Source: Grimontia sedimenti (GTDB lineage: Bacteria > Pseudomonadota > Gammaproteobacteria > Enterobacterales > Vibrionaceae). From it: 64,000 nucleotides of DNA. Of the stretch, positions 42,097 to 52,620 are shown one piece after another (the first letter of the stretch is position 1; every line of letters begins with the position of its first letter). The notes beneath the pieces were generated by a model, which was not told where the DNA came from, ran no database searches, and saw only the letters and a list, made by a program, of their open reading frames with translations. The stretch covers positions 1 through 64,000 of the forward strand of contig NZ_JAALDL010000016.1 in NCBI RefSeq assembly GCF_011045095.1, written 5' to 3'. A program made the translations under genes and the position numbers.

Positions 42097-42366
42097 ATGC
42101 AAGAGCAACCAAAACTAAAAGACCTGCTGGAATTCCCGTGTAAGTTTACTTACAAGGTCATGGGATACGCGAAGCCAGAGCTGACAGATCTGGTTTTGGA
42201 AGTGATCCAGCGCCACGCACCGGGCGATTACAGCCCAAGCGTTAAGCCAAGCGGCAAAGGCACTTACAACGCAGTTTCAGTCACCATTACAGCCACTTCT
42301 ATCGAACAAGTTGAAACGCTGTACAAAGAACTGGGTGACATTGAAATCGTGCGCATGGTTCTGTAA
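42097..42366 (+). CDS. ybeD: YbeD (DUF493) family protein
   Basis: This 89-aa ACT-like small cytosolic protein has the family features [43 protein letters not shown] and a C-terminal [14 protein letters not shown]. It lies next to lipB as in E. coli. A role in lipoate metabolism or allosteric control has been suggested from context only. Confidence 0.93.
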   Translation: MQEQPKLKDLLEFPCKFTYKVMGYAKPELTDLVLEVIQRHAPGDYSPSVKPSGKGTYNAVSVTITATSIEQVETLYKELGDIEIVRMVL

Positions 42367-42491
42367 TCCTCTATCAGACTAAAGAACCACAATACCCATA
42401 CGATTAGGCGGCTGTTATTTCAGCCGTCTGTCATTATAATGTCGTGACTGAGACAGCTATCCCCATCATATTCAATTCTGGCAGGTATACA

Positions 42492-43145
42492 TTGCAGCAG
42501 AACCGCCTCATTATCAGACAACTCGGATTGCGTCCTTACGAACCAACGTGGAAAGACATGCATGCTTTCACTGACGAACGTAACGCCGATACAACTGACG
42601 AAATCTGGCTGGTAGAGCACGAACCTGTGTTTACCCAAGGACAGGCGGGAAAAGCTGAACACCTGTTAGCAACGGGGGATATCCCGGTAGTACAGAGTGA
42701 TCGTGGTGGTCAGGTGACTTACCATGGCCCCGGCCAACAGGTGGCTTACATCCTGATCGATCTGAAACGCAAAAAGCTGGGTGTGCGCGAGCTGGTCACT
42801 TCGATTGAGAATATAGTGATCGATACCCTCTCCCATTACGGTATTGAATCCCGTGCGCGTCCTGATGCGCCGGGCGTGTATGTGGGTAACGACAAAATTT
42901 GCTCGCTGGGTCTTCGTATCCGCCGAGGCTGCTCTTTCCATGGGCTGGCGCTTAACGTCAATATGGACTTGTCACCTTTCCTTCGTATCAACCCTTGCGG
43001 TTATGAAGGCATGGCAATGACACAAACCGTCGATTTAGGGGGCCCGGCTTCATTGACCGAGCTATACCCTGTGTTAGTAGAAAAACTGACTTCGCATCTG
43101 GGCTATGATCAGGTCGAGTCCCTAACAGAAAGCAATCAACTATGA
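42492..43145 (+). CDS. lipB: Octanoyl-ACP:protein octanoyltransferase
   Basis: The 217-aa enzyme moves octanoate from ACP to lipoyl domains, the first step of lipoate assembly. Motifs are [58 protein letters not shown] with the catalytic Cys in [11 protein letters not shown] region, and Lys in ICSLGL context. TTG at 42492 has AGG at 6-nt spacing and gives [11 protein letters not shown], aligned with E. coli YQDKILVRQLG. A GTG at 42444 would add 16 residues. It overlaps lipA by 4 bp. Confidence 0.93.
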   Translation: MQQNRLIIRQLGLRPYEPTWKDMHAFTDERNADTTDEIWLVEHEPVFTQGQAGKAEHLLATGDIPVVQSDRGGQVTYHGPGQQVAYILIDLKRKKLGVRELVTSIENIVIDTLSHYGIESRARPDAPGVYVGNDKICSLGLRIRRGCSFHGLALNVNMDLSPFLRINPCGYEGMAMTQTVDLGGPASLTELYPVLVEKLTSHLGYDQVESLTESNQL

Positions 43146-44107
43146 GCAAACCGATCCAGATGGAACGCGGTGTTAAGTACCGCGACGCAGACAAAATGGC
43201 GCTCATCCCGGTCAAGAACATGCCGACCGAACAAAAAGAGATGCTGCGCAAACCTGAGTGGATGAAGATCAAGCTGCCTGCGGACAGCAAGCGTATCCAA
43301 GACATTAAGTCAGCGCTTCGCAAAAACAATCTGCATTCGGTATGCGAAGAAGCGTCCTGCCCTAACCTGGCGGAATGCTTCAACCACGGCACCGCAACCT
43401 TCATGATTCTGGGTGCGATTTGTACCCGTCGCTGTCCTTTCTGCGATGTGGCACACGGCCGTCCAAACCAGCCTGATGAAAATGAGCCAGCGAAACTGGC
43501 AAAAACCATCAGCGACATGAAGCTGAAATACGTCGTTGTAACCTCAGTAGACCGCGATGATCTGCGTGATGGTGGTGCGAAACACTTTGCTGACTGTACC
43601 CGCGAAATCCGTGCGCTGAACCCAGAGATTCGTATCGAAACGCTGGTACCTGATTTCCGTGGCCGCATGGACACTGCGCTGGAATTGCTGAAAGACAATC
43701 CACCAGATGTGTTTAACCACAATCTGGAAACCGCACCACGCCTTTACCGTAAAGCGCGCCCGGGTGCGAACTACAAGTGGTCTCTGGAGCTGCTGAAGAA
43801 ATTCGGCGAGATGCATCCAAACGTCCCAACCAAATCAGGTTTGATGATGGGTCTGGGCGAAACCAAAGAAGAGATCATCGAAGTACTGAAAGACTTGCGT
43901 GCACACGGTGTGACCATGCTGACTTTGGGCCAATACTTGGCACCAAGCCGTCACCACCTTCCGGTAGAGCGTTACGTGCCACCTGAAGAGTTTGATGAGC
44001 TGAAAGAGATCGCGCTGGATCTAGGCTTTACCCACGCAGCCTGTGGTCCTTTCGTTCGCTCTTCTTACCATGCTGACCTGCAAGCGCAGGGCGTGGAAAT
44101 TAAGTAA
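43142..44107 (+). CDS. lipA: Lipoyl synthase
   Basis: The 321-aa radical-SAM enzyme inserts two sulphurs into protein-bound octanoate. The auxiliary cluster cysteines are C68, C73 and C79, and the radical-SAM cluster is C94-x3-C98-x2-C101. Length and cysteine positions equal those of E. coli LipA. The C-terminal RSSYHAD Ser is also conserved. Its ATG overlaps the lipB stop. Confidence 0.98.
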   Translation: MSKPIQMERGVKYRDADKMALIPVKNMPTEQKEMLRKPEWMKIKLPADSKRIQDIKSALRKNNLHSVCEEASCPNLAECFNHGTATFMILGAICTRRCPFCDVAHGRPNQPDENEPAKLAKTISDMKLKYVVVTSVDRDDLRDGGAKHFADCTREIRALNPEIRIETLVPDFRGRMDTALELLKDNPPDVFNHNLETAPRLYRKARPGANYKWSLELLKKFGEMHPNVPTKSGLMMGLGETKEEIIEVLKDLRAHGVTMLTLGQYLAPSRHHLPVERYVPPEEFDELKEIALDLGFTHAACGPFVRSSYHADLQAQGVEIK

Positions 44108-44113
44108 TCCAAC

Positions 44114-44155
44114 TAAAAAGCCCACAAGCCAAGAAATGGTTTGTGGGCTTTTTGT
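44114..44155. terminator. Terminator after lipA
   Basis: The stem AAAAGCCCACAA/TTGTGGGCTTTT with a longer loop is followed by T. It is flanked by A and T runs, so it may serve both directions. Confidence 0.8.
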
Positions 44156-44212
44156 ATTTTGCTACGGTAATATTTAACTCTAATTAGCCTGAAATCAGTT
44201 TTACCTTCTTAG

Positions 44213-45529
44213 TTAATCAGCTTTCTTTTGATACTTAATCGCCAATCCAGACTGCTTGAAGATGACATAGTTGTAGTTTTCTCTCGCTTCGATACTTATA
44301 TCCAACTGTCCGTTTATCAATCGTCCCGAAGTATCTAATTTTAATGTGGCGGGTTCTTGGCCTTCTGAATTAAAACTCACTTCAAAGCTCTTACCGTTTT
44401 TAGAGATAATCATCTCTGATATTTGAGAAACCAATTCAGCCCCCAAAATATCCTCAACTTCTTTCGGCAATGGAACAAGCTTATAGCTAGACAAAAATAG
44501 ATGTGGCGACAAACCTTGGTGTTCTTTCATATTTAACTTTTTAGTTTCAACACCTAAGCACTTATCTATCAAATCGTTTGATAACTCTCCAGGTCGTACA
44601 CTATCGAGTCTGGATAAAATAACAACCACACACTTTCCATCTTTGTCAAACTTTACACTAGAAGTAAATCCAGGCAACCATCCATCATGCCCTAATATAA
44701 CGGAATTTTCACTTTTGCTAATGTTCACACCATACCCAAACTCAATAAATCCATTAGGGCTATGATTTGATGTCATTTTTGAAAAATCATCCTCAGGAAT
44801 AATCCTCCCTTCTAATAGTGCAGAAATAAAGATAGAAAGATCATCTACTGTACTCACTATTGAGCCAGCTGAGTAAGAGCTTTTAATATCGAAAGGCTCG
44901 CTTCTTGTAATATTGTGTCCTTCAATTGTCCACCCACTCAATGCATCGCTAGAAAAGTGAGTATCATTCATACCCAAAGGGCGAAGTATTTCGGAGGTCA
45001 CAAATTTCTCCCATGAAACCCCAGACAGCTCTTCGATTAACAGCCCCAGTATATAGTAGCCAGCATTTGAGTAGTGCCAAGACTCTCCTGGTTCAAATGC
45101 CAATGGTTCCTTTGAAATTGCATTCAAGACCTCCTCACGAGCCATTCCTTCAAAGCCTATCGGAAGATCATTTAAGCCAGAAGTATGAGAAAAAAGCTGG
45201 CCAATTGTAATCTGTTTCAAGCTTTGAGGAAATTCTCCCCAAAGCTCACCGACTTTGGAGTCGACATCAATTTGATTCTTATTGAGTATCCGAAGTGTTG
45301 ACGTTGCTGTAATAAGCTTGGTTACGGATGCTATTGCGAAGTCATCACTTCCATGCGAATTACTCCTATAAACTTCAACTCCATTTTTAAAAACAATGAT
45401 GTCTGTATACGTATTAATGCGTTCACTAGCTTCATAGTCATGCAAGGTATCATTTTCAAAAGCATTATAATTAGAAGCTAAACACGACAAGGGAAAAACA
45501 AAAGCAATAATAAAAAGAATATGATTCAC
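44213..45529 (-). CDS. Secreted serine hydrolase of the beta-lactamase/class C family
   Basis: The 438-aa protein has a hydrophobic N-terminal signal (about 1-19). The penicillin-recognising fold shows S68-V-T-K71, Y153-S-N155 and H281-D-G283, the three motifs of class C beta-lactamase-like hydrolases, plus a C-terminal extension of about 120 residues. Such proteins include esterases, D-aminopeptidases and carboxypeptidases; real antibiotic hydrolysis is not implied. It is AT-richer than its neighbours, has no operon partner, and sits between lipA and yjjI, which suggests horizontal gain. Alternative starts are possible, but the first ATG gives a good signal peptide. Confidence 0.85.
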   Translation of the reverse strand: MNHILFIIAFVFPLSCLASNYNAFENDTLHDYEASERINTYTDIIVFKNGVEVYRSNSHGSDDFAIASVTKLITATSTLRILNKNQIDVDSKVGELWGEFPQSLKQITIGQLFSHTSGLNDLPIGFEGMAREEVLNAISKEPLAFEPGESWHYSNAGYYILGLLIEELSGVSWEKFVTSEILRPLGMNDTHFSSDALSGWTIEGHNITRSEPFDIKSSYSAGSIVSTVDDLSIFISALLEGRIIPEDDFSKMTSNHSPNGFIEFGYGVNISKSENSVILGHDGWLPGFTSSVKFDKDGKCVVVILSRLDSVRPGELSNDLIDKCLGVETKKLNMKEHQGLSPHLFLSSYKLVPLPKEVEDILGAELVSQISEMIISKNGKSFEVSFNSEGQEPATLKLDTSGRLINGQLDISIEARENYNYVIFKQSGLAIKYQKKAD

Positions 45530-45937
45530 AATGGAAAAACCTTAGAAAAAAGAAGATAAATCAGGAAGAGAGAACGGAACCGATTAGTTCATTGAACACA
45601 ATAAAAGAGTACTTCCTCGATATAAAAAAACAACTTCCCTTAGATTGACAAATTTATAGTCAGGAATCACTTAACAATTACCTATGAATAAATCACTAAA
45701 AATTTCATTCAAAGCGACATCAACCTAAAAAATAAAAATCAACATTGACTTTAACTGCATTTGTATTAATGAATGTTACAATGCATGCATTACCGAACCT
45801 TATCCTTAAATTAATGTCCGTGTGTTTATATAATAAAAATGGATTTCCAAATCAGACATCCGCCATGTCGATTTAATCAATAGTCGCAAGTCACAGCCCA
45901 GCGTAAAATAGACCCAAACAACTGTAGGGTCTTTTCT
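45530..45937. other. AT-rich intergenic region between the serine hydrolase gene and yjjI
   Basis: This 408-bp divergent region is rich in A/T tracts. It holds a candidate yjjI promoter at 45805-45834. I looked for an FNR-type TTGAT-N4-ATCAA box, expected for an oxygen-sensitive enzyme, and found no convincing one. Confidence 0.6.
45805..45834 (+). promoter_or_regulatory. Candidate promoter of yjjI-yjjW
   Basis: CTTAAA, 18-bp spacer, TATAAT, giving a leader of about 95 nt. Confidence 0.4.
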
Positions 45938-47479
45938 ATGAGCAGCAATCTCTCCCCACTTCAGCAACGCTTTTACGAAATCATCAACAACCCAACCCTG
46001 TCGCCAAAGCAGAAAAACCAATGGCTGGCGTTGGAAGCAGAAGCAAGCCTGCCTTACATGGATATCTCTGACGATATCGAGCAGGCGATGAAAGACGGCG
46101 TTATCTGTGACATGTTTGAAGGTCACGCACCGTTCAAACCTCGCTACGTACTGCCAGACTACGCAAAGTTCCTGTCTCAGGGCTCTGAGTACCTGGAGCT
46201 GTCTCCAGCAGAGAACCTTGATGATGCGCTGAACATGCTGAACATCATCTACCACCACGTACCGTCTGTGACCAACATTCCTGTATATGTGGGTCAAATG
46301 GATGACGTGCTGATGCCTTACGTGGGCGATCTGTCAGACGAAGAGATCTACCAAAAAATTAAGCGTTTCTGGATCATGCTGGACCGCACCCTGCCAGACG
46401 CATTCATGCACGCTAACATCGGCCCAGCAGACAACATCATCTGTCGCACTATCCTGCGTGTGGATGCTGAGCTGAAGCAAATCGCACCGAACCTGACGTT
46501 CATGTACGACCCAGCGGTAACGTCTGACGACCTGCTGCGTCAAGCGACCTCAAACATCGTTGAGTGCAGCAAGCCGCACATCGCGAACTACCCAATGCAC
46601 GCTGAAGCATACGGCGACAAGCGTTTCGGTATCGTAAGTTGCTACAACTCACTGCCACTAGCTGGCGGTTCTAACACTCTGGTGCGTATGAACCTGAAGC
46701 ATGCTGCTGAGAAAGCGGAAAGTGCTGAAGACTTCCTGAACGCAGTGCTGCCAACCTACAGCAAGCTGATGGTTGAACTGATGGACGTTCGCAGCAGCTT
46801 CCTGCACGAATCTTCAAACTACTTCAAACACTTCCTGGCAACAGAAGGTCTGATTGAAGAAGGCCGTTTCGCGCCTATGTTCGGTATTTACGGCATGGCG
46901 GAAGCGGTAAACATCCTGATGGAGAAAGACGGTCAATCACTGAAGTACGGTCACGACATCGCGGCAAACGAACTGGGCCATGCTATATCTGCAAAACTGG
47001 CTGAGATTGTTGAAGCAAGCCCTGTGAAGTACGGCCTGAACGGTAAAGCGGTACTGCACTCACAAGGTGGCATCAGCATCGATAAAGACGTAACGCCGGG
47101 CGTTCGTATCCCTTACGGTACTGAACCAGACCCAGTGACTTACGTTCACGCAACCGCTGGTCACCACAAATACTACACCTCGGGTATCAGTGACATTCTG
47201 ACCATCGACGAGACAGTAAAATCAAACCCAGAAGCCATGTTCAACCTGTGTAAAGGTGCGATCAACATGGGCTACCGTGAGTTCACCGCGAACGTTGCGT
47301 CAAACGATCTGGTGCGCGTAACGGGTTACATGATCAAACTGTCTGACATCGCGAAATATGACGATGAAGGTTCGCGTAAGAACACCACGTGGCTGGGCGC
47401 AGAAGCAGCTTGCAACACGGGTATTCTTGACCGCGCACCTCGTGTGGTGAGCTTCGAGACCACGCCTGTTTACAAATAA
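45938..47479 (+). CDS. yjjI: YjjI-family glycyl radical enzyme (DUF3029)
   Basis: The 513-aa protein is of the YjjI family, relatives of pyruvate formate-lyase and anaerobic ribonucleotide reductase. The glycyl-radical motif is RVTGYM with Gly463, about 50 residues from the C-terminus. Cys235 (GIVSCYNSLP) is the candidate thiyl cysteine. The substrate is unknown. The activator YjjW is encoded 32 nt downstream, so the pair is probably co-expressed. There are no microcompartment, formate or nucleotide genes nearby to hint at a pathway. The ATG follows an AGGG ribosome site. Confidence 0.9.
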   Translation: MSSNLSPLQQRFYEIINNPTLSPKQKNQWLALEAEASLPYMDISDDIEQAMKDGVICDMFEGHAPFKPRYVLPDYAKFLSQGSEYLELSPAENLDDALNMLNIIYHHVPSVTNIPVYVGQMDDVLMPYVGDLSDEEIYQKIKRFWIMLDRTLPDAFMHANIGPADNIICRTILRVDAELKQIAPNLTFMYDPAVTSDDLLRQATSNIVECSKPHIANYPMHAEAYGDKRFGIVSCYNSLPLAGGSNTLVRMNLKHAAEKAESAEDFLNAVLPTYSKLMVELMDVRSSFLHESSNYFKHFLATEGLIEEGRFAPMFGIYGMAEAVNILMEKDGQSLKYGHDIAANELGHAISAKLAEIVEASPVKYGLNGKAVLHSQGGISIDKDVTPGVRIPYGTEPDPVTYVHATAGHHKYYTSGISDILTIDETVKSNPEAMFNLCKGAINMGYREFTANVASNDLVRVTGYMIKLSDIAKYDDEGSRKNTTWLGAEAACNTGILDRAPRVVSFETTPVYK

Positions 47480-47511
47480 GCGATAGAAAGCAAAACCACC
47501 GGAGAATGTCA

Positions 47512-48387
47512 GTGAAACCGAGTAAGACAAACGCCTTAGTCAGCCGTATCCTGACATTCTCTTGCGTCGATGGACCGGGCAACCGCCTGGTCATCTTTTT
47601 GCAGGGCTGCAATTTCGACTGCATTACCTGCCACAATCCGCATACCATCAATCACTGCACCGATTGTGGCGATTGCGTGTCGCCCTGCCCGGCTGATGCC
47701 CTTTCATTCAGTGCTGAAGGCAAAGTGGTGTGGGACGCAGCAAAGTGCACCCACTGCGATCTTTGCATCGACGTGTGCCCTCACAAATCCAACCCAAAAA
47801 TTGTCAGCTACAGCTTGGACGACATGCTGGCCTTGGTTCGCCAACACCACTTTTTCCTGAACGGCATTACCGTGTCAGGCGGTGAAGCCACGCTGCAATT
47901 GCCATTCATTATCGAGCTGTTCAAAGCCGTAAAATCTGATCCTGCGTTGTCACACCTGACATGCTTTATCGACAGCAATGGTTCATTGTCGCGTGCAGGT
48001 TGGGAGCGTGTTGCCCCTTACCTTGATGGTGCAATGATTGATTTAAAATCGTGGCAATCGGAGACGCACCGTTGGCTCATTGGCCGCGACAAACACCGTG
48101 TGATTGAGACTATCGACCTGTTGGCTGAGATGGGAAAACTGCACGAAGTGCGTTTACTTCATATTCCGGGGAAAAGTGACTTGGATACAGAAGTAGATGC
48201 CGTCGGCGCGTATCTCAATAAACTGCCGGAGTCGGTTCAAATTCGCCTCAATGCCTTTCAGCACCATGGCGTAATGGGTCAGGCATTGGATTGGGAAAAA
48301 TGCAGCGAAGCGGAAATGGATCGCTTCCACGATTTGCTGTTCGCACGCATTCAACGCCCCATGCTGAAACCGACCATTTATACCTAA
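47512..48387 (+). CDS. yjjW: YjjW glycyl-radical-enzyme activating enzyme
   Basis: This 291-aa radical-SAM activase generates the glycyl radical on its partner YjjI. The radical-SAM motif is C33-x3-C37-x2-C40 (FLQGCNFDCITC). An inserted ferredoxin-like domain follows, with CTDCGDCVSPCP and CTHCDLCIDVCP, for two additional 4Fe-4S clusters. GITVSGGEATLQLPF matches the activase family. GTG at 47512 is preferred to ATG at 47506, because GGAG at 47501-47504 is properly spaced only for the GTG. Confidence 0.92.
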   Translation: MKPSKTNALVSRILTFSCVDGPGNRLVIFLQGCNFDCITCHNPHTINHCTDCGDCVSPCPADALSFSAEGKVVWDAAKCTHCDLCIDVCPHKSNPKIVSYSLDDMLALVRQHHFFLNGITVSGGEATLQLPFIIELFKAVKSDPALSHLTCFIDSNGSLSRAGWERVAPYLDGAMIDLKSWQSETHRWLIGRDKHRVIETIDLLAEMGKLHEVRLLHIPGKSDLDTEVDAVGAYLNKLPESVQIRLNAFQHHGVMGQALDWEKCSEAEMDRFHDLLFARIQRPMLKPTIYT

Positions 48388-48412
48388 CTCACCATACTAT
48401 TTCGAACGGCGT

Positions 48413-49327
48413 TTAGCTTTTGGCAATAAGCTGGCTATGAAGCCAACGACAGGCTGGGTTGTTCAGGCTCACCGTATTCCACACCAAGCTATACGCGACC
48501 TGCCCATAATCAAACGGCAGAGGTTTCGCCACCAGCCCTTTTGCCTGCAAGGCGGTTTCCGCCCAACGTTTAGAGCAGGTAAAGAGATAGTTTGAGTGGT
48601 GACAGGTGGATGCTGCCGACCCAAAGTCCGCCACGCGCATGGCTATCTGGCGCGCACCATGGTGCTGGGTCAGGGTTTGTTCGAAATACGGCTCTGACAA
48701 ATCTTTATCTATCACGTTGATATGGCGACAACTCAGGTAGCCATCAATGTCTAACTCCACACTTGCCAAAGGATGGTTTGGGTTCATCAAACACACCATT
48801 TCATCCTCCAGAATCGTCTGCCAGACAAGGCTTTTGCTGAGCGTCGGTGGCTGACTGACATCGTGAGGAAGTAAGAGAAAATCCAGTTTCCCACTCAGCA
48901 GCGCTTCGAAACTGAATTGCTCCTTGGTGGAAATACTGAGCTGCGCATTGGCACCCAGTTTTTGGGAAATATCACATAGCGTGGGCGCGAAAAGTTCGAA
49001 AGTACTTTCCCGCATGGCGAGCGACAGACTGCCGCCAAACCTTTCCGGTGCGAACTCACCCTGCTCAAAGATACCGCTGATATTGGAAAGCACGTTATGG
49101 ATAGCAGGACCCATGCTGAGCGCGTATTGCGTCGGCATCAGTTGGTTGCCGCGACGGAAAAAGAGTTCGTCATTCAAATCGGATTTAAGCTGCCCCAATG
49201 CCTTACTGACGCTTGATGGCGTCACGCAAAGGATCTCTGCCGTTTGTGTCACGCTGTGCGTCATCAAGAGCACATGCATCACAGTGAGGTTTTTCAGGCT
49301 GATGCGGGAAAGCGTGGTGTAATCCAT
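48413..49327 (-). CDS. LysR-family transcriptional regulator
   Basis: The 304-aa regulator has an N-terminal winged helix-turn-helix (MHVLLMTHSVTQTAEILCVT, then PSSVSKALGQLK) and a C-terminal effector-binding domain. The HTH is of the YidZ/LeuO-like branch. It is convergent with yjjW and directly upstream of the proA end, without an obvious partner. It might control yjjI-yjjW, which is inference from proximity only. The start at 49327 gives a normal LysR length; a longer frame to 49399 is unlikely. Confidence 0.87.
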   Translation of the reverse strand: MDYTTLSRISLKNLTVMHVLLMTHSVTQTAEILCVTPSSVSKALGQLKSDLNDELFFRRGNQLMPTQYALSMGPAIHNVLSNISGIFEQGEFAPERFGGSLSLAMRESTFELFAPTLCDISQKLGANAQLSISTKEQFSFEALLSGKLDFLLLPHDVSQPPTLSKSLVWQTILEDEMVCLMNPNHPLASVELDIDGYLSCRHINVIDKDLSEPYFEQTLTQHHGARQIAMRVADFGSAASTCHHSNYLFTCSKRWAETALQAKGLVAKPLPFDYGQVAYSLVWNTVSLNNPACRWLHSQLIAKS

Positions 49328-49389
49328 GGCGGTCTTTTTCAATCGTGAAGGTTGGCGAGAGATTACCTTCAAAGAGATTGGCAGAAAAG

Positions 49390-49417
49390 AAAAAGGCACG
49401 CTTTCGCGTGCCTTTCA
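49390..49417. terminator. Terminator after proBA
   Basis: The stem AAAGGCACGC/GCGTGCCTTT lies just beyond the proA stop on the minus strand. Confidence 0.85.
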
Positions 49418-49437
49418 ATATTCATTCGGTGCGCAGG

Positions 49438-50691
49438 TTAAGCGCGTGGCAGGTAGTCTGCTTTACCGACCCACTTGTAGGTGGTCAGCTCTTCTAAGCC
49501 CATAGGACCACGGGCGTGCAGTTTCTGAGTAGATACCGCAACCTCTGCACCCAGACCGAACTGTGCGCCGTCTGTGAAGCGAGTAGATGCATTCACGTAT
49601 ACCGCCGCAGAACCTGCACCGTTGATGAAGGCTTCTGCTGCTGCCAGATCGTTAGTCAGGATCGCATCTGAGTGGCTCGCATTGTGGTCACGCATGTGTT
49701 TGAGCGCTGCGTGCACATCGGCGACGACAGCCACGCCCAGTGTGTAGCTCAGCCATTCGGTGTCGAAATCACCTTCTGCCACTTCTTGCAGATCTGCAAC
49801 GCCGCCCAGCAATGGCAGCGACGCTTTATCAGCAACGATTTTCAGCTTGTTGTCATTGAACAGTGGCGTCAGTTTTTGCAGCACGTCAGCGGCAACTGCT
49901 TGGTGTACCAGCAAGGTATCCAGCGCATTACACGCAGAAGGACGTTGAACCTTGGAATTAATGATCACATCCAGCGAGCGCTCGAGATCCGCAGTTTTGT
50001 CCACGAACAGGTGGCTGATGCCGAAGCCGCCAATGATCACAGGAATCGTGCTGTTTTCCTTACACATTTTGTGAAGACCCGCGCCGCCACGAGGGATGAT
50101 CATGTCAACATACTCGTCCAGGCGAAGCAGCTCACCCACAAGCTCGCGATCTGGCTTTTCAATGTACTGCACAGATGCGGCTGGTAAATCGGCTTTTTCC
50201 AGCGCGGTCTGAATCACTTTCACTAACTCAACGTTTGAGTGGAAGGTTTCACGACCACCGCGCAGAATGCTTGCATTGCCGGTTTTCAGACACAAAGAAG
50301 CGATATCAATGGTCACGTTCGGGCGCGCTTCATAGATCACGCCAATCACGCCAATGGGTTCACGGCGACGGCTCAGTGTCATGCCATTTTCCAGCACTTT
50401 GCAGTCAATCTCGCTGCCGACGGGATCAGATAGCGAAATCACGTTGCGAACGTCAGCAGCAATGCCTGCTAAACGCGCTTCGTTCAGCAAAAGACGATCC
50501 AGCATCGCATCAGGCAAACCCGCTTCGCGTCCCGCATCGATGTCTTTTGCATTGGCAGCAAGGATAGTTGCTGCGTTCGCTTCCAATTCGTCAGCAATGA
50601 CTGCCAGCGCTTTGTTCTTTTGCGCTGTCGGTGCCGTTGCCAGTGCGTAAGCAGCGTCTTTCGCTGCACGTCCCATTTGTTGAAGACTCAT
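49438..50691 (-). CDS. proA: Gamma-glutamyl phosphate reductase
   Basis: The 417-aa NADPH-dependent enzyme forms glutamate-5-semialdehyde, the second step of proline synthesis. Conserved parts are [44 protein letters not shown] and the catalytic-Cys region [17 protein letters not shown]. The C-terminus has [20 protein letters not shown]. It lies 51 nt downstream of proB. Confidence 0.97.
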   Translation of the reverse strand: MSLQQMGRAAKDAAYALATAPTAQKNKALAVIADELEANAATILAANAKDIDAGREAGLPDAMLDRLLLNEARLAGIAADVRNVISLSDPVGSEIDCKVLENGMTLSRRREPIGVIGVIYEARPNVTIDIASLCLKTGNASILRGGRETFHSNVELVKVIQTALEKADLPAASVQYIEKPDRELVGELLRLDEYVDMIIPRGGAGLHKMCKENSTIPVIIGGFGISHLFVDKTADLERSLDVIINSKVQRPSACNALDTLLVHQAVAADVLQKLTPLFNDNKLKIVADKASLPLLGGVADLQEVAEGDFDTEWLSYTLGVAVVADVHAALKHMRDHNASHSDAILTNDLAAAEAFINGAGSAAVYVNASTRFTDGAQFGLGAEVAVSTQKLHARGPMGLEELTTYKWVGKADYLPRA

Positions 50692-50742
50692 TTCAGCCTC
50701 TATTGCTCTTCCTGAATAACTGCGGCTTCTGCCACAGTCTGA

Positions 50743-51900
50743 TTAATCGATAACGACCAAGTCGTCGCAGTGTACTGCGACCGCGCCGTGAGCGTATCCC
50801 AGAATATCTTGAATATCCTGACTGTGTCGACCCGCGATCGCGCTAAGATCTTTGCTTGAGTAGCGACAAATACCGCGCGCCAGCTGCTTACCTTTCTGGT
50901 TACAGATGCGTGCTACTGAACCACGGTCAAAATGACCTTCTACGCCAGTAATGCCTTTTGATAACAGGCTGCTGTGACGCTCAACCACTGCTTTCGCAGC
51001 GCCGTCGTCAATAATGATGTTACCCGCTGGAGGAGGCCCAGCCAGAATCCAGCGTTTGCGGCTTTCCAAAGGTGATTCCAATGGAAGGAAGCGCGTACCC
51101 GCTTCTTTGCCATCCACCAAATGTTGAATCACTTCCGGACGACTGCCTGCTGCGATCGTCACTTCAATACCTGCACGGCGGGCAACATCTGCTGCCTGCA
51201 GTTTGGTTGCCATGCCACCTGTACCTAACCCACTGACACTGCCGCCAGCCAGTTTGTGCAGGGTCTCGTCGATGGTATGTACTTCGCGAATAAGCTCTGC
51301 ATCAGGATTGCTGCGTGGATCAGCAGTGAATAGGCCCGGTTGGTCTGTCAGCAATAAAAGCTTGTCTGCTTCCGCCAAAATCGCGACCAGTGCTGACAGG
51401 TTATCATTGTCGCCGACTTTGATTTCTGCCGTCGCAACCGCATCGTTCTCATTCACCACAGGCACAATGTTATTTGCCAGCAGAGCTTGCAACATGTCGC
51501 GTGCATTGAGGTAACGTTCGCGGTCATCCAAATCAGCACGGGTCAGCAGCATTTGACCAATGTTAATGCCATAAATGGCAAACATGCTTTCCCATTCCTG
51601 AATAAGCCGGCTTTGACCAACCGCAGCCAGCATTTGCTTGTTGGCAATGGTCGGCGCAAGTTCGGAATAATTGAGGTGTTCACGACCCGCTGCAATCGCA
51701 CCAGAGGTGACAACAATGACTTTGTGTCCCTGACGGATAAGCATGGCGCATTGACGCACCAATTCAACAAGGTGTGCGCGGTCGATTTTTTTGGAGCCGC
51801 CGGTCAGTACGCTGGTACCGAGTTTGACGACAATGGTCTGGCGATCAGAAGTATCGCCAGCACCAGAATAGACAGATGAAACGTTTTCTTGGCCTGACAT
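50743..51900 (-). CDS. proB: Glutamate 5-kinase
   Basis: The 385-aa enzyme phosphorylates glutamate, the feedback-controlled first step of proline synthesis. The kinase domain has [45 protein letters not shown] and [18 protein letters not shown]. The C-terminal PUA domain starts near residue 290 ([17 protein letters not shown]). ATG at 51900 has no clear Shine-Dalgarno; a TTG at 51942 is an alternative. The N-terminus carries about 18 residues more than E. coli ProB. Confidence 0.94.
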   Translation of the reverse strand: MSGQENVSSVYSGAGDTSDRQTIVVKLGTSVLTGGSKKIDRAHLVELVRQCAMLIRQGHKVIVVTSGAIAAGREHLNYSELAPTIANKQMLAAVGQSRLIQEWESMFAIYGINIGQMLLTRADLDDRERYLNARDMLQALLANNIVPVVNENDAVATAEIKVGDNDNLSALVAILAEADKLLLLTDQPGLFTADPRSNPDAELIREVHTIDETLHKLAGGSVSGLGTGGMATKLQAADVARRAGIEVTIAAGSRPEVIQHLVDGKEAGTRFLPLESPLESRKRWILAGPPPAGNIIIDDGAAKAVVERHSSLLSKGITGVEGHFDRGSVARICNQKGKQLARGICRYSSKDLSAIAGRHSQDIQDILGYAHGAVAVHCDDLVVID

Positions 51901-52005
51901 GACATTGACAACATAAAAGCGATTAAGCCCTTCTTTTATCAATCCCAGACCAAGATAACAAGTGATTAAAGCAACTCAATCACATAATTCACCAAAAGGA
52001 GAGGT

Positions 52006-52410
52006 TTAGGCTGCAGAACCCAGTTTAGGCTCTTTCAGTGAGGGCTTGGCAGTGATTTCCAATCCCAGTTCACCTTCGACAAATTCAGTTATTTTTGAAT
52101 AAAAAGCATCTAGCGAGGCTTTCACTTCGGTAGAGGATTTATTTGGCACATTCTCCGCTTTCCACGCACCCTCGGTATCGAATTTCCCGAAAGTGTACGC
52201 GTACTCAAACCCGCCCTCTTTGGGTGAGATTTCCATCCACCAGCCCCAGAATTCTCTGCATTCTGGCGATTTTTTAGCATTGACGCAGGCGGACAGACAG
52301 TCAAAGAAATAGGTTTCCTCTGAACATTTATTTTGGCGCAGGTAAGGCCCTATCTGAGCGAAACGCGTCAGCAGACGCCCATGAGAAAGCGTTTTGGTTT
52401 CATCGGTCAT
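52006..52410 (-). CDS. crl: Sigma factor-binding protein Crl
   Basis: The 134-aa protein favours assembly of RpoS with core RNA polymerase. It matches E. coli Crl in GPYLRQNKC, FFDCLSACVNAKKSPE and the invariant REFWGWWMEISP, then YAYTFGKFDTEGAWK. It lies between frsA and proB as in E. coli, but without phoE between. Confidence 0.95.
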   Translation of the reverse strand: MTDETKTLSHGRLLTRFAQIGPYLRQNKCSEETYFFDCLSACVNAKKSPECREFWGWWMEISPKEGGFEYAYTFGKFDTEGAWKAENVPNKSSTEVKASLDAFYSKITEFVEGELGLEITAKPSLKEPKLGSAA

Positions 52411-52620
52411 AGCAAGCTCCCATAATACGAGAAAAAGTCCGTTTCAACACGACTGCATATAGGCAAAAAGAGAGGCTGATTAGCGCAAAGCCCCTGTTTT
52501 TATTATGTGTAATTTCACCAGCAGCTCATGTCTGTATAACACGCTACGATCAATATATCGTCCCATCGAGCAATGCTTTGAGCATTTAATGAACGCCCCA
52601 CGCCGTTAAGAAGATCTAGA

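Noticed and set aside
44213-45529. Antibiotic-resistance beta-lactamase
   Set aside because: Motifs place it in the broad class C-like serine hydrolase family. The C-terminal extension and missing KTG argue against calling it a true beta-lactamase.
45840-45937. FNR box in the yjjI leader
   Set aside because: The sequence TCGATTTAATCAA looks similar but matches only one half-site of TTGAT-N4-ATCAA.
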